64,000 nucleotides of DNA from Paraflavitalea soli (GTDB lineage Bacteria; Bacteroidota; Bacteroidia; Chitinophagales; Chitinophagaceae): the NCBI RefSeq assembly GCF_003555545.1, contig NZ_CP032157.1, forward strand, positions 2,484,546 through 2,548,545, written 5' to 3'. The notes under the pieces were generated by a model. That model had not been told where the DNA came from. It worked only from the letters and a program-made list of their open reading frames with translations, and made no database searches. The position numbers and the translations under genes were made by a program. Below are positions 16,979 through 27,106 of the stretch, in pieces (the first letter of the stretch is position 1; every line of letters begins with the position of its first letter).

Positions 16979-19825
16979 ATGAAAAAGAAATTATGCCTAC
17001 AGGGTGTTTGCCGCCTGTTGTCCTGCTTGTTAATTAACATTATAGGGATCAGCTCCGGAGCAGCGCAGACCGTATCAGACACTGCCGCCGGTGTTTTTAA
17101 AGAAGGCCGCGATACGATCATCAGCCCGCAACAACCCGTAGAACTATTATTCGGAAAACTTCCTTCGCACCGGGTCCTCCAGTCAATTTCAACCGTCACT
17201 ACTCCACAATTAGTGACCACCCCTTCGCCCAACATTCTCCAGGCACTGCCAGGAAGAATGGCCGGCTTGAATATCGGCTTCTCCAGCGGCGGCCCCGGTC
17301 TTGATGGCAACGGAATGTTCTTTAATATACGCGGAGCCAGGGCCCAGATCATCCTGATCGATGGTGTCGAAAGAGGATACCTGTCTATCAATCCAGAGCA
17401 GGTCGAATCAATATCCGTGTTGAAAGACGCGCTTTCCACCGTGATGTTTGGTCAGCGCTCCTCCTATGGCATTATCGCTATCAGAACAAAAAAAGGAGAT
17501 GTTGGCAAGCCCCGCATTTCATTTACTGCCCAAACGGGTTTTGAAACACCTATAGCGCTTCCTAAACCCTTATCTGCCTGGCAGTATGCCACCTTGTACA
17601 ATGAGGCCAGGCAAAATGATGCCGGAAATACGCCGGTTACTCCCCAATATACCCAGGCCCAGATTGATGCCTACAAAAACCAAACAGATCCCTATGCCTG
17701 GCCCAATGTGGACTGGTACAATACAGTACTGAACAAAAGAGCCGGTGTAGAACGCTACAATCTTAATATACAAGGTAGCGGTAAGGGGTTCAGGTATTTT
17801 GTTGACCTGGATAATATGAGAGAAAAGGGGATCATTAAAACCAGTGACATTAATAAATACAATACAAATGCTCAACTGAACAGGTATTCCCTGCGTTCGA
17901 ATGTCGGAGTGGATGTAACGCCTGTCACGTTTGTGCAATTGAACCTCTTCGGCCGTTTTCAACGTTACAACCAACCGGGCGGAGGCGTTGGAGGCATTTT
18001 TTCATCCTTGTTAACGACTCCCCAACTGGCTTATCCTGTTTTCAACCCAAATGGAACGCTGGCCGGCAGCGACAAATACCAGGGTAATGCCAATATCTGG
18101 GGGCAGGCCGTGGCACGGGGGTATCAGTTTCAGGATGTAAGGGATATTGCAGTGGACCTTGAAGTTACTCAAAAACTGGATGTGCTTACAAAAGGGCTTG
18201 TCCTGAAAGCGAAGGCTTCCAACAACAATACGACCTATTTCACCACCACACGGGGCAAAAATTTTGAAGTATTCCAGTACCAGAATGGGGCTTATACGAA
18301 ATATGGGGCAACAACAGAACAAACAACCGGAGGAGGCGCCAACGAAAGATACCGCATTGTGTACCTCGAAGGATCACTTGGTTATGACAGGACTTTCAAC
18401 AAGCATGCCTTTTCTGTTTTGACGAATGCCAGCCAGCAAAGCAGGCTGGCATTCAATACCACCAACCTGCCGGAAAATTACACCGCCTGGTCGGGCAGGC
18501 TGAACTATTGCTTTGATGAAAGATACGTAGCCGAAGGGGCTGTTAGTTATGCCGGATACAACTGGCTGGCCCCCGCCAAACGCTGGGCAACTTATTGGGC
18601 CGGAGGGATTGGCTGGAACCTGCATAAAGAAGCCTTCATCAGTCGCAACCTGCCTTTTATCAGCAACCTGAAATTAAGGGCCAATTATGGATTGACCGGC
18701 CAGGTGAATGCCGGGTACTTTTCCTATATACAAACCTATTTCGGCGCCAATGGTTATTGGTTTGGCTCCGGCTCTTCACTTGATAAAAGCTCCGGTGAAA
18801 ATGCCATTGCCAATACAGGACTTACTCCTGAAAAAGCCAAAAAATTCGATGCAGGCATTGATCTTGGTCTATGGAATAATAAATTGACAATAACTGCCGA
18901 CTACTTCTTCAATAAGTTCTATGATCTTGTTGCCGCACCTACCCTTACTACCGCTGTATTTGGCGCCGGCTACCCGCTTCAGAACTACCAGCGGTTCAAC
19001 TATTGGGGTACAGATATCTCCCTGACCTGGCAACAGCGCCTGAAAGCGTTTAACTATTTTGTTTCCGGTAACTTCTCCCTGGTTCAATCAAAAGTGGTTT
19101 ACAATGCAGAATTGCCTAAAAATTATGACTACCAGATCACAACCGGAAAGCCGGTAGGACTGCAATATGGATATACTGCTATCGGTTTGTTTAGATCGTA
19201 TGAGGAGATCAATGATCCTGCTACCGCCGTGATGCCTTCATCGCCCAAGTCATCCCTGCGGCCCGGAGACATACGGTACCTCGACCGCAACGGCGATGGT
19301 CAGATTACCGTCGATGACCAGGCGCCAATTGGCAATGCAAAACCTACAGTATATTATGGCCTCAATACCGGTTTTAGTTTTAAAGGCCTTGATCTTTCCA
19401 TACTTATCCAGGGCACATTCAATCGCCAGAGTTATGTAAGCGGCGATTTCATGAACGGATATGGAAACAGTGGGCAGAACAATGCGTATGAGTACAACCT
19501 GGGCCGGTTTACAGCAGCAACGGCCGAAACGGCAAAACAGCCGAGGCTGTGGTTGGGCAATAACACCAACAACACCCAAACCTCCTCTTTTTGGTTGAAG
19601 GATAATGATTTTGTACGCCTCAAAAATGTAGAAATAGGTTACACCTTCCCGGAAAAATGGTCCCGCAAAATTGGCATCCCTTCAGCACGCCTGTTTGCCA
19701 ATGGATTGAACCTGCTTACCTGGGCGGAAATCCATGACCTGAGAAAAGATATGGATCCCGAAGTCTGGGGAGCCTCTTATCCTATCATGAAGATCTTCAA
19801 TTTCGGTATCAACATTAAATTTTAA
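16979..19825 (+). CDS. SusC-like TonB-dependent outer-membrane transporter (first pair)
   Basis: 948 aa. Signal peptide about 1-30 (ending SGAAQ). It enters the plug domain almost directly (ILQALPGRMAGLNIGFS, FNIRGARAQIILIDGVERG, VESISVLKDALSTVMFGQRSSYGIIAIRTKKG) and continues into a 22-strand-type barrel ending in FNFGINIKF. The usual N-terminal CarboxypepD_reg-like domain of SusC proteins is missing, which explains its shortness relative to the second SusC (1026 aa). It imports oligosaccharides together with the SusD lipoprotein encoded 18 bp downstream. It is the first gene after the ACCCC promoter, so the HTCS probably induces it. Confidence 0.92.
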   Translation: MKKKLCLQGVCRLLSCLLINIIGISSGAAQTVSDTAAGVFKEGRDTIISPQQPVELLFGKLPSHRVLQSISTVTTPQLVTTPSPNILQALPGRMAGLNIGFSSGGPGLDGNGMFFNIRGARAQIILIDGVERGYLSINPEQVESISVLKDALSTVMFGQRSSYGIIAIRTKKGDVGKPRISFTAQTGFETPIALPKPLSAWQYATLYNEARQNDAGNTPVTPQYTQAQIDAYKNQTDPYAWPNVDWYNTVLNKRAGVERYNLNIQGSGKGFRYFVDLDNMREKGIIKTSDINKYNTNAQLNRYSLRSNVGVDVTPVTFVQLNLFGRFQRYNQPGGGVGGIFSSLLTTPQLAYPVFNPNGTLAGSDKYQGNANIWGQAVARGYQFQDVRDIAVDLEVTQKLDVLTKGLVLKAKASNNNTTYFTTTRGKNFEVFQYQNGAYTKYGATTEQTTGGGANERYRIVYLEGSLGYDRTFNKHAFSVLTNASQQSRLAFNTTNLPENYTAWSGRLNYCFDERYVAEGAVSYAGYNWLAPAKRWATYWAGGIGWNLHKEAFISRNLPFISNLKLRANYGLTGQVNAGYFSYIQTYFGANGYWFGSGSSLDKSSGENAIANTGLTPEKAKKFDAGIDLGLWNNKLTITADYFFNKFYDLVAAPTLTTAVFGAGYPLQNYQRFNYWGTDISLTWQQRLKAFNYFVSGNFSLVQSKVVYNAELPKNYDYQITTGKPVGLQYGYTAIGLFRSYEEINDPATAVMPSSPKSSLRPGDIRYLDRNGDGQITVDDQAPIGNAKPTVYYGLNTGFSFKGLDLSILIQGTFNRQSYVSGDFMNGYGNSGQNNAYEYNLGRFTAATAETAKQPRLWLGNNTNNTQTSSFWLKDNDFVRLKNVEIGYTFPEKWSRKIGIPSARLFANGLNLLTWAEIHDLRKDMDPEVWGASYPIMKIFNFGINIKF

Positions 19826-19843
19826 CTGGTAATGTATTGCTGT

Positions 19844-21622
19844 ATGAAAAAGAATTATGGCTGGATCTGTTTTGCATTCGTTGCAGTCATCTTTACAGTA
19901 TCATCCTGTAAAAAAGCATTTGAAGACAAACCGCTTGAACTGCTTACTATAGACTTTATTTTTGATCAGAATGACCCTACCGGGGACCAGGCCTATAAAT
20001 GGGTAACAAATATCTATTCAAAGATCCCTTCCGGGTACAACCGGATGTTGGGAGGTTCCAGTTTGGGTGTTAGTAGTTCAGTGAGGACCAACATTTCCCT
20101 GGTACCCTTGGAATGCTTTTCCGACGATGCCGTTCCAAGTGCCGATGGAAATGAGGCATGGAATATCATTCGCGGTGGTTACAGCCCGCTTATTACATTT
20201 GATGACAACTGGGGCAATTGTTACAGCGCTATAAGGGCTGCAAACATTTTTCTAAATTATTATCAGCAGGTCCCCTGGGCAGATTCTTCCCGCAAAGTAT
20301 GGCTGCCCAACGAAGCGCGTGCACTCAGGGCCTATTTTTATTACGAGTTGATCAGGAGGTATGGAGGTGTACCACTGTTAGGTGATAAGGTCTTCGACTC
20401 CAATGATCCTGAATTATTGAAATTGAAACGCAACAGCTTTGAAGAGTGCGTAAACTACATTGTAGCAGAGCTGGATATGGCTAAAGACAGTCTGCGTCCC
20501 GACGCCTCCCTGGCCGGCAGAACAACCGATGCCGATTTCGGAAAAATGCGCAAAAGCATTGCGTTGGCAATTAAAGCAAAGGTATTGCTCCTGGCTGCAA
20601 GCCCGTTATTTAACCCTTCCCCTACCCCCGACAGGTCCTATACCGGGTACCCTTCCTACAATGCTGAAAGATGGAAAGCAGCAGCAGATGCAGCAAAAGC
20701 ATTAATAGACCTGGGAATTTACGACCTGGAGCCTAACCGTTATACCCTGATGTTGCAAAGGGCCAACAAGGAACACATTTTCTTCCGGATGAGTGATCCC
20801 CGTATTGACAATTCCTACTCCTATTATATGTCTCCGCCGGGATACAAGCCGGCAAACCGCAATAGTGAAGGACGGGTAAGCCCTACGCAGGAATTTGTGG
20901 ACGCCTTCCCCATGAAGAATGGAAAAGCCATTACAGACCCGTCTTCTGGCTTTACTGCATCCAACCCCTACGCAGGCCGCGATCCCCGTTTGGACCAATC
21001 CGTATTCTATAATGGCGCTAAATGGCTGCAAAGACCCGTAGAAATTTTTGAAGGAGGTAGGGACAAACCGAACGACGTTACCCTGGCTGCCGTGCAAACA
21101 CAAACCGGCTATTACGCCAAAAAATTTTGTGCCAACGACAGCAGCAGCGCCAATTATACAACCACCTTTTTCCGGGACGGTGGCTTTGTTCCACCCTGGT
21201 GTATTATCAGGTATGCAGACATTCTTTTAATGTATGCCGAGGCGCAAAATGAATATGCAGGACCTGATGCTGCTGTATATGCAGCTGTTGCGAAGATCCG
21301 TCAGCGGGCCGGCCTGTCCCCCTTTGCCCTGCCCCCAGGATTGTCGCAGGACCAGATGCGTGACGCAGTCCGGAACGAGCGCCGCATTGAGCTGGCATTT
21401 GAAGAACAAAGATTTTGGGATATACGCAGGTGGAAGATCGCGAAAACCGTTTATGGAACTGCCCTTCATGGCGTTACCATCACCAAAAATACCAATGGAA
21501 CATTCAGCTATTCTCCGAAGGTGGTTACCACTCCCTATTTTACGGATGCCATGTACCTGTTTCCTATTGCCATAAAGGAGACCCAGGTAAACAGAAGCAT
21601 GGAACAAAATCCCGGGTACTAA
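19844..21622 (+). CDS. SusD/RagB-like surface glycan-binding lipoprotein (first pair)
   Basis: 592 aa from the ATG at 19844, which directly precedes a lipoprotein signal (lipobox SSC, Cys22). The preceding in-frame ATG at 19832 adds only four residues. SusD features: helical TPR-like region with LPNEARALRAYFYYELIRRYGGVPL and the conserved end IRYADILLMYAEAQNEYAG, RNERRIELAFEEQRFWDIRRW, then MYLFPIAIKETQVNRSMEQNPGY. It caps the adjacent SusC. The gene is 26 bp before the start of the second susC. Confidence 0.93.
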   Translation: MKKNYGWICFAFVAVIFTVSSCKKAFEDKPLELLTIDFIFDQNDPTGDQAYKWVTNIYSKIPSGYNRMLGGSSLGVSSSVRTNISLVPLECFSDDAVPSADGNEAWNIIRGGYSPLITFDDNWGNCYSAIRAANIFLNYYQQVPWADSSRKVWLPNEARALRAYFYYELIRRYGGVPLLGDKVFDSNDPELLKLKRNSFEECVNYIVAELDMAKDSLRPDASLAGRTTDADFGKMRKSIALAIKAKVLLLAASPLFNPSPTPDRSYTGYPSYNAERWKAAADAAKALIDLGIYDLEPNRYTLMLQRANKEHIFFRMSDPRIDNSYSYYMSPPGYKPANRNSEGRVSPTQEFVDAFPMKNGKAITDPSSGFTASNPYAGRDPRLDQSVFYNGAKWLQRPVEIFEGGRDKPNDVTLAAVQTQTGYYAKKFCANDSSSANYTTTFFRDGGFVPPWCIIRYADILLMYAEAQNEYAGPDAAVYAAVAKIRQRAGLSPFALPPGLSQDQMRDAVRNERRIELAFEEQRFWDIRRWKIAKTVYGTALHGVTITKNTNGTFSYSPKVVTTPYFTDAMYLFPIAIKETQVNRSMEQNPGY

Positions 21623-21648
21623 ACCTTTGTTACAATAAACAACACAAC

Positions 21649-24600
21649 ATGAAAATTAAGATATTCATATTGATATGGCTTTCGCTGATGTCAACTGTTG
21701 CAGGGGCTCAGCATACCATCACAAGAGGCCGGGTTGTAAATGATAAAAATGAGCCTGTAAGCGGAGCTACGATTGCAGAACCTGGCGACCTGAAAAATGG
21801 GACCGCTTCTGATGAACAAGGCAATTTTGTCATCTCATTAAAACCTGGCAGTTCAAAAAAACTGACCGTCACCAGTGTTGGCTACCTGCCACAGACCATT
21901 ACCGCAGTAGCAGGAACGCCCATACTGATCCACCTGTCGCGGGACTTAAAAGGTTTGGAAGATGTGGTCGTAATTGGTTATGGACGTCAGAAAAGGATCA
22001 CCAGTACCGGTGCTGTTAGCACAGTAAAGGGGGAAGAGATCAGGTCCGTCCCTACAGCAAGCATTCAAAACACCCTTATCGGGCGCTTACCTGGCTTTTT
22101 CAGCCAGCAAAGAAGCGGACAACCTGGAGCTGACGCAGCCGATTTTTTTATCAGGGGAACCAACTCCCTCACCGGCGATAACGCACCGCTGATCATTGTA
22201 GACGACATAGAGTACGATTACACACAGCTTTCGCAATTAAACGTAAATGAGGTTGAATCTGTTTCCATCCTGAAAGATGCTGCTACGACCTCTATTTATG
22301 GATTAAAAGGAGCCAACGGGGTCTTGGTCGTTACTACAACCAGGGGGCGTATCGGAAAACCACGCATCAACCTCACAGTCGAAAGCGGCATCAATCAAAC
22401 CATCCGGATGCCTACCTTCCTTGATTCGTATGCAACTGCCCTGCTAAGAAATGAAGCCACCATAAATGATGCATACGGACAGTCACAGGCCCCTGTACTC
22501 CCTTTTACCCCCGACGATCTGCAGAAGTTTAAAGACGGCTCTGACACTTATGGCCATCCCAATGTCAACTGGTCAGAAGTTTTATTTAAAAAAGCATCTA
22601 CCCAATCACGCTATAATGTAGATATCAGCGGAGGAAATGCGCTGGTGAAATACTTTACATCACTGGGCTATTTTTCCCAGAATGGTATTTTAAAGGACTT
22701 CAAGCCCGTGGGTGACTATGTCAACACCAATTATTTTTACAGGCGCTTTAATTACCGGTCAAATCTTGATATCACGCCAACAAAAACATTAAAGATCCGG
22801 TTTGATGTCAATGGCCGCTTTGAAACCGTTAACAACCCCAGCGGGACTGTAGAAGGGGCCGGGCTTTTTTATGAACTGGGCGCATTTCGCTATATGGCCC
22901 CCTATGCCATGCCGGTCATAAATCCCAATGGCAGTAGCAGCTATGCTTCACACCAGGGAGCGGTAACCAATAACGGCGCCATTAACCCTGCTTTCCGGTT
23001 GGCTAATGGAGGGTATATAAGAAGTTTCAGGAACAACTATAATATTGTGGTAGGTGCAGAGCAGCTGCTTTATTTTGTGACGCCAGGCTTGTCTGCTAAA
23101 GTGAATGTTTCTTATGCCGGTAATAACAATGAGGGCCGAAACCTGAACCGAAGTGGTTTACCGGCCTACAAATATAACGGCATTACGAACACCTACTTAA
23201 TTAGGGACCCGGGGCAATACCGCATGCTGCCTTATTCAGTTGCTTCGCCCAGTGGCGCCTTTAATTCTACCACCATATTGCAGGCCTCACTCAATTATGA
23301 CCGGACATTTGGCAGTCACCATTTCACCGGACTTTTGTTGCTCAATCAACGGAATTATATAAATGGTACCGCCATTCCCATCAACTACCGGGGCACAACT
23401 GCGAGACTGGATTATGATTTTAAGCGCAAATACCTCCTGGGCCTTACCATTGCCCGCAATGGCAATGATCTGTTCCAGGAAAACAACCGGTATGGAATAT
23501 TTCCGGCAGTATCCTGGGGATATAACCTGGCGGAAGAGCCGTTTTTCAAAAAATTGTTTCCATTCTTCGATATGTTCAAGATCAGGGGATCTTATGGTCT
23601 GGTGGGATCAGACGCCAGGTATCCAGGCACCGTCAATTCCGTTATTCAATATGCTACAACCGGTTCAAATTATTATGGCAATACCACCGTGGAAGGTGCG
23701 CTGGTAAATCCGGATGTCACCTGGGAAAAAGAAAAAAAGACCGACCTGGGTCTGGAGCTTAGCATGTTCCAGGGAAAGCTTACACTGAGCGGCAGCTATT
23801 TTTATAACTTTCGTTATGACCAGTTGATCGATCAGAAAGACGTTTCCGCATTAATAGGGCAAGATCTTCCAAGCAGGAATATTGGTAAATCAGACAACCG
23901 GGGATTTGATGGAGTGATCACCTACAGGAATAATAATGGAAAGGTCAATTATTCCATCAGCGCCAATGCTTCTTATGCAATCAACCGTATTATTTACATC
24001 AGTGAGGCGCCGGATTATCCTTACCTGGCCCAAACGGGAAACAGGCTGAACTTAGTAAAGGGATATCATAATATTGGGTTCTACCAGCAGGATGATTTTG
24101 ATGCGAACGGGAAAGTAAAGAAGGGCATTCCTGCTCCGCAATGGAGTGTTATACAGCCGGGTGACCTGAAGTATGTTGATATGAATGGGGATGGCATTAT
24201 TACAGATGCTGATAAAACCTGGTTGTCGAAACCGAATTTACCCAGCACCGTTTTGGGCGCTGAATTTACAATTGGCTACAAGGGATTAACAGTAAGAGCG
24301 TTGTTGCAGGGATCGTTTGGCTATGCCGTGCAGGTAACGGCCGAAGGCGCAGGGGATGCCTTCAATGGCAACCTGCGTCCCTGGAACCTGGAGCGCTGGA
24401 CACCGGCAACTGCTGCTACTGCTACTTATCCACGCATCGGACTGAATTCTAACATCAACAATATATCCTGGCAAACCATCTCTGATTTTTGGATGGCCAA
24501 TACCTGGTATGCCCGGTTAAGATCACTGGAGCTGGCTTACCAGATCCCCCGGGGATGGTTAAAAAGCACCAGGATCATTCAGAATGCCAGGGTATATGTT

Positions 24601-24729
24601 TCAGGATACAACCTGGTGAATATACAGGAGATGGGTAAGTTTCAGCAGGATGCTGAAATTGCAAACGGCACCGGCGGCGCCTATCCCAACACGGCCAACT
24701 TCAACTTTGGCTTGCAACTAGGCTTTTAA
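21649..24729 (+). CDS. SusC-like TonB-dependent outer-membrane transporter (second pair)
   Basis: 1026 aa from the ATG at 21649. The frame is open much further upstream, inside susD, but only this start gives a signal peptide (MKIKIFILIWLSLMSTVAGAQ). The N-terminal CarboxypepD_reg-like domain (GRVVNDKNEPVSGATIAEPG, LTVTSVGYLPQT) covers about 22-105. The TonB-box region is DVVVIGYGRQKR, then the plug (FFIRGTNSLTGDNAPLIIVDD, VESVSILKDAATTSIYGLKG) and a barrel ending NFNFGLQLGF. It is cotranscribed with the first pair by spacing. It differs from the first SusC in having the full N-terminal extension, so the two pairs probably import different products of the same glycan. Confidence 0.93.
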   Translation: MKIKIFILIWLSLMSTVAGAQHTITRGRVVNDKNEPVSGATIAEPGDLKNGTASDEQGNFVISLKPGSSKKLTVTSVGYLPQTITAVAGTPILIHLSRDLKGLEDVVVIGYGRQKRITSTGAVSTVKGEEIRSVPTASIQNTLIGRLPGFFSQQRSGQPGADAADFFIRGTNSLTGDNAPLIIVDDIEYDYTQLSQLNVNEVESVSILKDAATTSIYGLKGANGVLVVTTTRGRIGKPRINLTVESGINQTIRMPTFLDSYATALLRNEATINDAYGQSQAPVLPFTPDDLQKFKDGSDTYGHPNVNWSEVLFKKASTQSRYNVDISGGNALVKYFTSLGYFSQNGILKDFKPVGDYVNTNYFYRRFNYRSNLDITPTKTLKIRFDVNGRFETVNNPSGTVEGAGLFYELGAFRYMAPYAMPVINPNGSSSYASHQGAVTNNGAINPAFRLANGGYIRSFRNNYNIVVGAEQLLYFVTPGLSAKVNVSYAGNNNEGRNLNRSGLPAYKYNGITNTYLIRDPGQYRMLPYSVASPSGAFNSTTILQASLNYDRTFGSHHFTGLLLLNQRNYINGTAIPINYRGTTARLDYDFKRKYLLGLTIARNGNDLFQENNRYGIFPAVSWGYNLAEEPFFKKLFPFFDMFKIRGSYGLVGSDARYPGTVNSVIQYATTGSNYYGNTTVEGALVNPDVTWEKEKKTDLGLELSMFQGKLTLSGSYFYNFRYDQLIDQKDVSALIGQDLPSRNIGKSDNRGFDGVITYRNNNGKVNYSISANASYAINRIIYISEAPDYPYLAQTGNRLNLVKGYHNIGFYQQDDFDANGKVKKGIPAPQWSVIQPGDLKYVDMNGDGIITDADKTWLSKPNLPSTVLGAEFTIGYKGLTVRALLQGSFGYAVQVTAEGAGDAFNGNLRPWNLERWTPATAATATYPRIGLNSNINNISWQTISDFWMANTWYARLRSLELAYQIPRGWLKSTRIIQNARVYVSGYNLVNIQEMGKFQQDAEIANGTGGAYPNTANFNFGLQLGF

Positions 24730-24746
24730 CGCTAAAAAAATCACTT

Positions 24747-26513
24747 ATGACCAGACGAAAAATATACCGGGGCATCCTATTGGCAGGATTGGCTACTGTT
24801 ACTTGTTTTACCGCCTGCAAAAAAGATTTCCTGGATCAGAAAAAATTATCAGCTATTGATGAAACAGCGGTTTTCCAGGACAGTACCAGGTCACTGGGCT
24901 TAATTAATAACCTGTATTCAAACCTGGGAATATCTTTTAACCCCAGGAGATTCAATAATACGGGATTGGACGCAGCCTGCGATGAATCGGAACCGCTGCC
25001 CGATCCCACTTTTTACACGTATCGGATTTCAAGTGGCGGCATCAATGCCAACAATGCCGATGGGGGACTGTGGGCAACTGCCTTCCGGATGATCAGGGCA
25101 GCCAATATCTTTTTGAAGAACAAAGACAGCATACCTGTAACCAATGCAACGAGAGACTACTGGGTGGGCCAGGTACGTTTTTTAAGAGCATGGTATCTCT
25201 TCACATTGATAAAACATTATGGTGGCATACCAATGATCGGGGATAAAATATTTGGCGATAATGAGAAGATAGATGTGGCACGCAGCTCCTACGAAACCTG
25301 CATTAAATACGTCACCAATGAGCTGGATGCCGCCGCAGCAGCACTCCCCCTCTCTTATCGTCCGGGCGATGTAAACCAGTTGAGAGTAACAAAAGGGACT
25401 GCATTGGCAGTAAAGGCAAGAATGCTTTTATACGCAGCCAGCCCCCTGGTCAATAGTGGGCCAAGGGCAGATGATCCGGAACATCTGCTCACTTTCCCCA
25501 GCGCAGATCCCGAACGCTGGAAGCAGGCTGCCGACGCTGCCAAAGCGGTAATTGACCTGGGCGTTTATAGCTTATATACCGCCTCTGCTACGCCCCTGTA
25601 TACACTCTTCCTGCAAAATACCCCGCAGGTGGAACATGTGCTCGTTTATTGGCAACCCACGGCAACAAGCAATAATTTTTATGTCGAAGCCAGCTCAAAT
25701 CCCACTTCCAGGGGAGGTATGAATGGGTGGACAGGAACCAAATATTTTCCAACGCAGGAGCTGGTAGATGAATTTGATATGATCAACGGGCTGCGGATAA
25801 CAGATCCTGCTTCCGGTTATCCCGGTATTGGCAATGATATGTACAAGAACAGGGATCCACGGCTTACCACTACCCTTCATTATAATGGCGCTATCCGGAA
25901 TATGGGCTCATTTGGCGACCAGCCCGTCAATACCTATACCGGCGTAATTCCAACAGGAAATGCAGCAGTCACCAGTGCAAGCGTTGACGGCATCTATACA
26001 TCTACCGGCACCATAACAGGCTATTTCAGGTACAAAATGTGCAACGGCGCAGGTGGCGAGCTTTACCGTCCCTGGGTGGTAATGCGTTATGCAGAAGTAC
26101 TGTTAAATGCGGCCGAGGCAACCAATGAATATAACGGCCCTTCCACTGACATGTACGACTGGCTGAAACTGATACGCAGCCGCGCAGGCATACTCCCCGG
26201 GGCCAATAACCTGTACGGATTGAAAGCAGATATGACAAAAGAAGAAATGCGTGAAGCCATCCGCCACGAAAGAAGGGTGGAACTGGCTTACGAAGAGCAC
26301 CGGTTCTGGGATATCCGCCGCTGGAAGATCGCGCCCGTAACCGAAAATGCTGAAACACATGGCATGGAGATCACCCGTGCTGCAAATGGGACCTTCAGCT
26401 ACCGCACTATTGTCATACGCAGGCATGTATTTACCGACGCCATGTATTTCTGGCCCATCCCGCAAAGCGAGATCACCAAATCGCCCCTGCTCAAACAAAA
26501 CCCCGGCTACTAA
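24747..26513 (+). CDS. SusD/RagB-like surface glycan-binding lipoprotein (second pair)
   Basis: 588 aa with a lipoprotein signal (lipobox FTAC, Cys24). Typical SusD elements are YWVGQVRFLRAWYLFTLIKHYGGIP, MRYAEVLLNAAEATNEYNG, RHERRVELAYEEHRFWDIRRW and the end MYFWPIPQSEITKSPLLKQNPGY. It starts 17 bp after the second susC stop. It differs strongly in sequence from the first SusD, so the two pairs did not arise by recent duplication. Confidence 0.93.
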   Translation: MTRRKIYRGILLAGLATVTCFTACKKDFLDQKKLSAIDETAVFQDSTRSLGLINNLYSNLGISFNPRRFNNTGLDAACDESEPLPDPTFYTYRISSGGINANNADGGLWATAFRMIRAANIFLKNKDSIPVTNATRDYWVGQVRFLRAWYLFTLIKHYGGIPMIGDKIFGDNEKIDVARSSYETCIKYVTNELDAAAAALPLSYRPGDVNQLRVTKGTALAVKARMLLYAASPLVNSGPRADDPEHLLTFPSADPERWKQAADAAKAVIDLGVYSLYTASATPLYTLFLQNTPQVEHVLVYWQPTATSNNFYVEASSNPTSRGGMNGWTGTKYFPTQELVDEFDMINGLRITDPASGYPGIGNDMYKNRDPRLTTTLHYNGAIRNMGSFGDQPVNTYTGVIPTGNAAVTSASVDGIYTSTGTITGYFRYKMCNGAGGELYRPWVVMRYAEVLLNAAEATNEYNGPSTDMYDWLKLIRSRAGILPGANNLYGLKADMTKEEMREAIRHERRVELAYEEHRFWDIRRWKIAPVTENAETHGMEITRAANGTFSYRTIVIRRHVFTDAMYFWPIPQSEITKSPLLKQNPGY

Positions 26514-26547
26514 CAAAAGAACATTTTACTCATTCCAAATATTGAAT

Positions 26548-27060
26548 ATGAGAAAATATTTCATCTCCCTGTCTATCCTGGCTGTAGCCGCACTGGCCGC
26601 CTGTACCAAGGGAGGCAAACTTGAACCATTGACGGGTGCAACCTATGCCGTAACATCCTTGCTGGATGGCTCAAAACTAAATCCGGCTACCGCTAACGAT
26701 ACAACAAAGGCCAGCCTTACAGGCTGGTACGACGAACAGACCAATGGATTTACCTTCACGTTGGCCTACAGGAAAGACACTACTGTTATAAAACTCGATA
26801 CATTAACAGGCGTGGTGTTTTTCAGGAACACACCAGTTGCCGGCGCTATACCGGCGAAAACCGTTCCCGTAACGGTGATTGTTAATGCAGTCAGTAAAGC
26901 AAACATTTCCGGCAGCTTCAACCGGGGACTTTCCGGTTACCAGGGCATTGACACAGCAGATATCCAATCCTTCATCAATAATCAATGGTATATAGTGCTC
27001 ACCAGCCGCAGGTTTCCGGAAGGTGTAGCCGGAGGCCAGGTTATGCTGTCAAAAAATTAA
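26548..27060 (+). CDS. Small lipoprotein of unknown function in the polysaccharide locus
   Basis: 170 aa from the ATG at 26548. The upstream in-frame extension lies inside susD and is not used. Lipoprotein signal MRKYFISLSILAVAALAAC (Cys19). The mature part is predicted beta-rich (LTGWYDEQTNGFTFTLAYR, TLTGVVFFRNTPV). Its end, WYIVLTSRRFPEGVAGGQVML, recalls the end of CHRD-type domains, but the match is too short to call. Position directly after the second SusD is typical of SusE/F-like or other surface glycan-binding lipoproteins. That role is an inference from context only. Confidence 0.7.
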   Translation: MRKYFISLSILAVAALAACTKGGKLEPLTGATYAVTSLLDGSKLNPATANDTTKASLTGWYDEQTNGFTFTLAYRKDTTVIKLDTLTGVVFFRNTPVAGAIPAKTVPVTVIVNAVSKANISGSFNRGLSGYQGIDTADIQSFINNQWYIVLTSRRFPEGVAGGQVMLSKN

Positions 27061-27106
27061 ACTGAATGATAAACAGATTACGACAAGGAAAAAACGATGT
27101 TTCTGC

